DNA from: Chitinophagaceae bacterium
GTDB lineage: Bacteria > Bacteroidota > Bacteroidia > Chitinophagales > Chitinophagaceae
NCBI GenBank assembly: GCA_009996555.1
Contig: JAACZX010000131.1
Coordinates: 1-6,816, forward strand
Direction of reading: 5' to 3'
Length of the DNA: 6,816 bases
This document shows positions 1-4,779 of the stretch, in pieces. Positions within the stretch are counted from its first letter, which is position 1, and every line of letters starts with the position of its first letter. The position numbers were made by a program, and so were the translations under genes. A model generated the notes under the pieces. It was not told where the DNA came from. It did not search any database and saw only the letters and a program-made list of their open reading frames with translations.

Positions 1-21
1 ATCAATTATAAACTAAACAAT

Positions 22-273
22 ATGTACAGCTACGATACAGTTACCGAAGCGATCAGTGATTTAAGGGCAAGAGGATTTTCGCTTGATTTTAACCTGCAGG
101 TAAATGCGCTGCAATGTTTTAATCCGGATTTAAATCTTGCACCGCAGGAATTTGAGATTAAGGAAATCTATCGTTTTGAAGGTGATACCAATCCATCGGA
201 TGAAGAGATTGTGTATGCTATTGAATCGAAAGACGGACTGATGAAGAAACTGGTGGACCACCATAATGAATGA
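22..273 (+). CDS. Small conserved Bacteroidota protein (often labelled phosphoribosylpyrophosphate synthetase)
   Basis: An 83-residue soluble protein with no signal peptide or membrane segment. The pattern 'YDTVTEAISDLRARGF' near the N-terminus, then 'DFNL', then 'EIYRFEGDTNPSDEEIVYAI' and 'ESKDGL' matches from memory a family of roughly 80-105 residues that is common in Bacteroidota. Databases often name it phosphoribosylpyrophosphate synthetase, but it is far shorter than true Prs (about 310 residues) and shows no PRPP-binding loop, so that name should not be trusted; the function is unknown. The ATG at 22 is preferred because family members begin just before this Tyr-Asp-Thr motif. No Shine-Dalgarno is present; an A-rich leader precedes the start, as is usual in this phylum. 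The frame is open to the window edge upstream. The C-terminus (KKLVDHHNE) looks short compared with members that continue past a 'LVDAYG'-like motif. Confidence 0.8.
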   Translation: MYSYDTVTEAISDLRARGFSLDFNLQVNALQCFNPDLNLAPQEFEIKEIYRFEGDTNPSDEEIVYAIESKDGLMKKLVDHHNE

Positions 274-286
274 TCCTTGCCATCCG

Positions 287-583
287 TTAAGCTGCTTTCG
301 AAAAGATCATCAGAAAAAAACTGACAAACAGGATCAGTGCCGATAAATGAATGGCAAGAAATGGTTTTGCAGCTGGCTGTCCTTTACTGAGCCTGATGAA
401 GTTTTTTGCAGCAAAAAAGAGGCATAGCAATGGAAAAGCCCAGAATGCATAAGTAAGCAGCTGGTTCCGGTAGGGAATGCCCGGTGTAATAAACAGGTTG
501 TACAGGTTAACGATGTAAAGCAAATAAGATACGATGGTAATGCAGATATCTAAAAAGACGGAGTCGTTAAAACTGAATTTCAT
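287..583 (-). CDS. Hypothetical three-helix membrane protein
   Basis: A 98-residue hydrophobic protein that I do not recognise. Three membrane segments are visible at about residues 10-31, 40-62 and 75-95. The loop between helices 2 and 3 (RLSKGQPAAK) is positively charged and therefore probably cytoplasmic. No catalytic motif is evident. It starts 33 nt after the stop of the PrsW-family gene on the same strand, with no hairpin between, so the two are probably co-transcribed. The ATG at 581-583 has no Shine-Dalgarno upstream, which is normal for Bacteroidota. The stop lies 13 nt from the stop of the convergent gene at 22-273. It could be a partner or regulator of the protease, but only adjacency suggests that. 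Confidence 0.65.
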   Translation of the reverse strand: MKFSFNDSVFLDICITIVSYLLYIVNLYNLFITPGIPYRNQLLTYAFWAFPLLCLFFAAKNFIRLSKGQPAAKPFLAIHLSALILFVSFFLMIFSKAA

Positions 584-616
584 TTTACAAGAATATGTAA
601 ATTAGGATTGAGGGCG

Positions 617-1330
617 TTAAATTTTGTTTTGAAACATTTCCTTCGAGAGATTCCTGTGTTCGTTAATGGCTTTTTTTGAAAACCACACTGCCAGTGCAAA
701 TGATGCAACGGCACCCACAAACAAAAGCGCATCGCTCAGGTATTTGTTTACTAACGGATCGCCTTGCAGGAACAGGAAAAAATCATACGTGCCATGGAAG
801 AAAGCCGCCCAGAACACACCAGTGAACAAATAAAATTTTCTTCGTTGCGGCTTAAACTTTGCTTTCCCTGCAAAATAACCCATCAGTATGGCAAAAGTGG
901 CGTGTGCAGGCACACTTAAAAACATTCTAACAATAGCAGTACCTAATCCATGTTGCTGCACATACAAAATGTTCTCCACTGTAGCAAAACCCATCCCGAT
1001 CATTACGCTGTACACAATGCCATCAAAAGGTTCATCAAAGCTTTTGCGTGGGTAAGCATAATACCGAAGCATGATGTACTTGCTCCATTCTTCGCTGAAG
1101 CCAACAATAAGATAGGCAAACACGGCTGTGTAGAAAATGCCTTCGCCCATCCATCTTTCAACGGGTTTTACTGTCAGCAGTTGAATAATGATTGCAGGAA
1201 TAATGCTGAGGCAGCCGAGTACAAAGCAAACAATAAGATTAAGATGCGGCTCACGGTTAAACCTGTCCTTCCAGAAAATATAAAGACTGATGGCTATACC
1301 GGGTGCTATGGACAGGGCAAGAAGCAGCAT
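617..1330 (-). CDS. prsW: PrsW-family intramembrane glutamic protease
   Basis: A 237-residue polytopic membrane protein with about seven hydrophobic segments. It carries the family signature: E80-E81-x-x-K84 (in 'GFSEEWSKY'), then 'EPFDGIVYSVMIGMGF' leading to F115-x-x-x-E119-N120, then H143 in 'VPAHATFA', and H179-G-T-Y-D183 near the end. These are the conserved acidic and histidine positions expected for the active site of this family (related to CAAX/Abi proteases; MEROPS M82). The best known member, Bacillus subtilis PrsW, cleaves the anti-sigma factor RsiW. No sigma or anti-sigma gene is visible here, so the substrate is unknown. The length fits the family. The ATG at 1328-1330 gives a normal first helix, and no other in-frame ATG lies just upstream. 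It is the first gene of a likely two-gene unit with the small membrane protein at 287-583. Confidence 0.9.
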   Translation of the reverse strand: MLLLALSIAPGIAISLYIFWKDRFNREPHLNLIVCFVLGCLSIIPAIIIQLLTVKPVERWMGEGIFYTAVFAYLIVGFSEEWSKYIMLRYYAYPRKSFDEPFDGIVYSVMIGMGFATVENILYVQQHGLGTAIVRMFLSVPAHATFAILMGYFAGKAKFKPQRRKFYLFTGVFWAAFFHGTYDFFLFLQGDPLVNKYLSDALLFVGAVASFALAVWFSKKAINEHRNLSKEMFQNKI

Positions 1331-1399
1331 AGAAATGAAATTGTTTAAAGATACTGGCTGAAGATGATTTTATTTGGCTGCTTCATTTTATTTTTAAGT
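1331..1399. promoter_or_regulatory. Divergent intergenic region, presumed promoters for both flanking genes
   Basis: This 69-nt AT-rich gap separates the start of the PrsW gene (minus strand) from the preferred start of the large outer-membrane protein gene (plus strand), so it should hold promoters for both. Near matches to the Bacteroidota -7 element TAnnTTTG are TTTATTTG at 1369-1376 on the plus strand and TATCTTTA at 1346-1353 on the minus strand, each 7 of 8. Neither has a -33 TTTG element at the usual 19-21 nt spacing, so the exact promoters are not established. The layout is seen; promoter function is inferred. Confidence 0.3.
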
Positions 1400-1591
1400 A
1401 TGAACAGGAAATATGCTTTTGTAACGATTGTTCTGTGCCTTGCTTTTATTGCAGGAGTAAATGCACAACGTTTTGGTGGTAATCCCGCCTCGTTAAAATT
1501 CTACCAGCTGAATACTGATACCGTGCGGATCATCTTCCCGAAAGGATTGGAAAGCAGGCAAGAGAAGCTGCATGGCTGTCGCATAAACTGA
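1400..1591 (+). pseudogene. 5' fragment (signal peptide) of the frameshifted outer-membrane metalloprotease-like gene
   Basis: This reading frame encodes 63 residues. Residues 1-22 are a clear Sec signal peptide: N-R-K, a hydrophobic core (FVTIVLCLAFIAG) and a 'VNA' cleavage site before Q23. The mature part continues to 'TDTVRIIFPKGLE' (E51, codon 1550-1552), typical of the N-terminus of the protein encoded just downstream. The last 12 residues (SRQEKLHGCRIN) are out-of-frame. From 1552 the +1-numbered frame reads 'KQAREAAWLSHKL' and runs straight into the large ORF at 1591. One extra A in the AAA run at 1551-1553 would join both as 'GLEKQAREAAWL'. An ATG at 1364 would add 12 residues before the signal peptide; the ATG at 1400 is preferred because it gives a canonical signal peptide. 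The stop TGA overlaps the next ATG as TGATG. Confidence 0.75.
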
Positions 1592-4224
1592 TGCGGGATT
1601 CAAATGCTGCTTCGCTTGGTAATAAACTACGGAAGTTTAATGTGGTGCTGCAAAATCAAACCACCACATCCAATGCGTATGTTGGTCCTGCTCCGTGGAG
1701 GAGTGAGTTTTATATGATGCCTGATCTGTCGAATCTTGGCAGCGGATCAATTCCCTGGCATCAATACCTTACGCTGCACGAGTTCAGGCATGTGGAGCAG
1801 TTTTCAAATTTCAATCGTGCCATTCCAAAAATTGCAGGTGTTTTCTTTGGACAGGAAGGTCAAGCGGTTGCGATGAACCTTGCAGTGCCTGAATGGTTTT
1901 GGGAAGGTGATGCTGTGTGGCAGGAAACTGAAACAAGCCGGCAAGGGCGTGGCCGCTTGCCTTTGTTCTACAATTCCTATCGTTCATTGTGGCTTGGTAA
2001 TAAAACATATTCTTATCAAAAACTTCGCAATGGATCGTTTCGTCATTTTGTTCCCAATCATTACGATCTCGGTTATTTGTTAGTAACCTACGGCCGTGAA
2101 AAATACGGCAATGATCTCTGGACAAAAGTGAATAATGATGCGCTTGATTTTAAAGGATTGTTTTATCCCTATCAAAAAGCGGTGAAACGTTATACCGGCG
2201 TAAAATATAAACAGTTTGTAAACGATGCTTTTGCCTGGTATAAAACGGAAATGAAAACGTCCGCATCATCTGTTTACGGATCAATGACTGCTATAACCCG
2301 GCCTGAACGAAACACAGTTGTGAATTATGAATATCCTTTCATTGATGAGGATGGCAGTGTACTTGCTCTGAAATCGGGTTACAGGCAAATACCAAGATGG
2401 GTGCGTATCCATACTGATGGTAAGGAAGAAAAACTGAGAGTGAAAGATATTGATGAAGATCATTATTACTCTTTCAGAAACGGTAAAGTGGTATACACGG
2501 CTTTTGCAACCGATGCCCGCTGGGGATGGAAAACATATTCAGTACTGAAAGTGTGGGATACAAGAGTAAATGAAGTTAAAAAGATCAGCAGTAAAACAAG
2601 GTTGTTTCAACCCGATATTTCTCCTGATGCTTCAACAGTGGTGGCTGTTCATTATGGAACAGATCAACAAACAAATCTGCGCCTTATCAGCTTAACAGAT
2701 TCTGCGGTTACTGATATAACAAATGCCAATGGTTATGTTTATACCTTTCCCCGTTTTACAGCTGATGGTTCTGCAGTCATCAGTGCCGTGCGTAATGCAA
2801 AAAGTGAAATGGGATTGCTGCTGACAAATATTGCATCCAAAGAAGAGAAGGTATTGCTGCCGTTCAGTAAGGCATTGATTGCATATTTGCATGTAAAAGG
2901 AGATACAGTGTTGTTTACATCTCCGCAAAATGGTGCCGACGTATTATATCTCTACGATCTGAAGAAACAGAAGTTATTCCGTGTTGCCGGTTTGCCCAAT
3001 GGAAATTACCAGGCAAGTATGAATAATGCCGGGAGCGCTCTCATCTTTAATACATTCACAGCTGATGGTTATATGTTGCTGAAAGAAGATGCAACTAAAC
3101 TGCAATTGAAGGAGGAGACAAGTGTTGATGCGCTGCAAACGTTATACGTAAATCAAGGAAAGAACAAGACGGATGATCTGTTGGCGAATGTACAGGAGCA
3201 GCCCGGCGATATCAAGCGTTATCACTCCGGTGCAAACCTGTTTAATATTCATAGCTGGCGCCCCTACACAACTGATCCGGACTATGGGATAACGTTCTAC
3301 AGTAACAATATTCTGAATACAATGGTGGGAGAGTATGGTTATAACTACAACCGTAATGAGGGTTCTCATGGTATATCCGGTGCATTGGTATATGGCGGAT
3401 TGTATCCCCAGTTATCTGTTGGTGCATCACATACCTGGAACAGAAGCCAGGCTTATAATGCCGATACCACACTCACTTGGAATGTGCGGAACCTGAATGC
3501 CGGCTTTTCAATTCCGCTCAACTTCACAAGCGGAGTTTTATACAACAACCTCACATTTAGCTCTTCCGTTAATGCAGAGAAATTATCGTTTACCGGTGTA
3601 GCAGAAAAGCTGTTGAAAGATCAGACCATTAATTACAGCAGCTCGTCAGTAAACTGGGTTTTGCAAAGCCAGAAAGCTTACCAGCAGATCTATCCAAAAT
3701 TTGCAACAGTTTTTTCAACAAGATACAGACGGACAATTGATGGACAGTTGGGAAACCAGTTGCTTGTTAATGCAGGTTTGTACTTGCCGGGCTTGTTCCG
3801 AAACCACAGCGTTGTGTTGTTTGCCTCTTCTTTTTCAAGAGATACATTGCGGGGTAGTTTGTTCAGCAATAATTTTTCATTTGCCCGTGGATTTAATGCA
3901 GTGAATTTGCCAAGGATGTGGAGGGTAAGTGCAAACTATCATTTCCCCATTGTATATCCTGAGTTTGGTGTAGCACAATTGATTTATTTTATGCGCATCA
4001 GGGGCAATCTTTTCTATGATTATACACAGGGAAGAAGTTTGCGTACCGGCAGAGAGTTTCCGTTTGAATCAGCAGGAGGTGAACTTTATTTTGATACACG
4101 ACTCTGGAACGTACAGCCATTCACTTTTGGCTTTCGTTACAGCCGCTTGCTCACACCGGATGTGCTGCAACCCGGCAGAAGTGCCAATCAATTTGAAGTT
4201 ATTTTACCGATTGAATTGTTTTAA
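1591..4224 (+). CDS. Outer-membrane protein: HExxH metalloprotease-like domain, beta-propeller, C-terminal beta-barrel (body of frameshifted gene)
   Basis: This ORF has 877 residues from the ATG at 1591; joined to the upstream fragment the product would be about 941 residues. Numbering here is from 1591. Residues 20-220 form a gluzincin-like domain: 'LHEFRH' gives H63-E64-x-x-H67, and 'PEWFWEGDAVW' supplies E105 as the likely third zinc ligand, as in Peptidase_MA-type families. Residues about 245-510 contain repeated strands with 'SPDAS' and 'TADGS' turns, like the PD40/TolB-type beta-propeller. From about 546 ('NLFNIHSWRPYTTDPDYG') to the end, alternating aromatic strands with Tyr/Asn-rich turns and a final phenylalanine (ILPIELF) indicate an outer-membrane beta-barrel, possibly related to Omp85/surface-antigen barrels. 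Without the upstream frame this product lacks a signal peptide and could not be exported. Substrate and biological role are unknown. It ends just before a terminator and is convergent with the valS unit. Confidence 0.8.
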   Translation: MRDSNAASLGNKLRKFNVVLQNQTTTSNAYVGPAPWRSEFYMMPDLSNLGSGSIPWHQYLTLHEFRHVEQFSNFNRAIPKIAGVFFGQEGQAVAMNLAVPEWFWEGDAVWQETETSRQGRGRLPLFYNSYRSLWLGNKTYSYQKLRNGSFRHFVPNHYDLGYLLVTYGREKYGNDLWTKVNNDALDFKGLFYPYQKAVKRYTGVKYKQFVNDAFAWYKTEMKTSASSVYGSMTAITRPERNTVVNYEYPFIDEDGSVLALKSGYRQIPRWVRIHTDGKEEKLRVKDIDEDHYYSFRNGKVVYTAFATDARWGWKTYSVLKVWDTRVNEVKKISSKTRLFQPDISPDASTVVAVHYGTDQQTNLRLISLTDSAVTDITNANGYVYTFPRFTADGSAVISAVRNAKSEMGLLLTNIASKEEKVLLPFSKALIAYLHVKGDTVLFTSPQNGADVLYLYDLKKQKLFRVAGLPNGNYQASMNNAGSALIFNTFTADGYMLLKEDATKLQLKEETSVDALQTLYVNQGKNKTDDLLANVQEQPGDIKRYHSGANLFNIHSWRPYTTDPDYGITFYSNNILNTMVGEYGYNYNRNEGSHGISGALVYGGLYPQLSVGASHTWNRSQAYNADTTLTWNVRNLNAGFSIPLNFTSGVLYNNLTFSSSVNAEKLSFTGVAEKLLKDQTINYSSSSVNWVLQSQKAYQQIYPKFATVFSTRYRRTIDGQLGNQLLVNAGLYLPGLFRNHSVVLFASSFSRDTLRGSLFSNNFSFARGFNAVNLPRMWRVSANYHFPIVYPEFGVAQLIYFMRIRGNLFYDYTQGRSLRTGREFPFESAGGELYFDTRLWNVQPFTFGFRYSRLLTPDVLQPGRSANQFEVILPIELF

Positions 4225-4227
4225 AAG

Positions 4228-4268
4228 AAGAAAGGGTATTTGCTTTCAGCAAATACCCTTTCTTTTTT
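4228..4268. terminator. Bidirectional intrinsic terminator
   Basis: The arm at 4228-4244 pairs perfectly with 4248-4264 (17 bp, core AAAGGGTATTTGCT / AGCAAATACCCTTT) around a TTC loop. The plus strand continues TCTTTTTT after the core stem. The minus strand reads CTTCTTTTAAAA on the other side, so both directions have a T-rich tract. It begins 3 nt after the stop of the large plus-strand gene and lies before the stop of the minus-strand gene at 4294, so it can end transcription from both convergent units. Confidence 0.9.
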
Positions 4269-4293
4269 ACATGCTTTTAACAGCCATTAAGTT

Positions 4294-4767
4294 TTACTTT
4301 ACTACGATCTTTATTTCCGGCGCAGTATAATAATAACCAAACCGGTCTTTCACAATAATATCGGTGATGATGATCTCATCGTCTTTCTTAATGATCTCGT
4401 ACAGATTCTTTTGCCACAACTCAGGTAAGTAGCCCGTGTTCTTTACGTTTGTTGCTGTGGAATTGAAACGGGTTTTTATCTCGCCGGTCTTTTCGTCTTC
4501 ATATTTATCCTTGCTGCGGTGTACAACATAAAAACGGGAGATGTGATACCGAACTTTCTTGTCATCAATTACCCATACAGCTGAGTCAATTGTACCCAGC
4601 ACGATTTCAAGCGGAAGATCGCCACCTTTTGTTTTACCCCAAAACGATTGAAGCGGGGGAGGTTTCAGGGTGGGCTTGGGTTTATCCTGGGCTTTGCTTT
4701 GTACACTTAACAGTAATACAAGCAAAACAGCAAATAAACGGACACATCTTTTCAGCAACATGGGCAT
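4294..4767 (-). CDS. Small secreted hypothetical protein downstream of valS
   Basis: A 157-residue protein of unknown function. Residues 1-26 form a Sec signal peptide (KRCVR, a Leu/Val-rich core, cleavage after 'SKA' before QD). No lipobox cysteine follows the core; C8 lies before it. A Lys/Pro-rich linker (KPKPTLKPPP) follows, then a single beta-rich domain of about 115 residues. The C-terminal stretch 'NLYEIIKKDDEIIITDI' followed by 'IVKDRFGYYYTAPEIKIVV' resembles, by pattern only, the last domain of the gliding/type IX secretion protein GldM; the homology is unproven. The start could be the ATG at 4765-4767 or the one at 4759-4761, two codons apart; both keep the signal peptide. It lies 12 nt after the valS stop, so it is probably co-transcribed with valS. 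The convergent terminator ends the unit. Confidence 0.75.
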   Translation of the reverse strand: MPMLLKRCVRLFAVLLVLLLSVQSKAQDKPKPTLKPPPLQSFWGKTKGGDLPLEIVLGTIDSAVWVIDDKKVRYHISRFYVVHRSKDKYEDEKTGEIKTRFNSTATNVKNTGYLPELWQKNLYEIIKKDDEIIITDIIVKDRFGYYYTAPEIKIVVK

Positions 4768-4779
4768 TCGTGATTTTTG

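Noticed and set aside
270..310. ATGATC ... GATCAT inverted repeat between the first two convergent genes, considered as a terminator
   Set aside because: Only 6 bp with a loop of about 29 nt and no T-tract; too weak to call.
950..1348. 132-residue plus-strand ORF antisense to the PrsW gene
   Set aside because: It is the complement of a well-supported membrane protease; its translation is rich in Cys, His and Asn with no domain, typical of an antisense shadow.
1546..1555. Programmed -1 ribosomal frameshift site
   Set aside because: The bases around the frame junction do not form a slippery heptamer and no strong stem is evident just downstream; a lost base in AAA is simpler.
1811..2125. Minus-strand 104-residue ORF within the large gene
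   Set aside because: It lies opposite the HExxH/WFWEGDA domain, whose plus-strand coding is clear; composition looks like a shadow.
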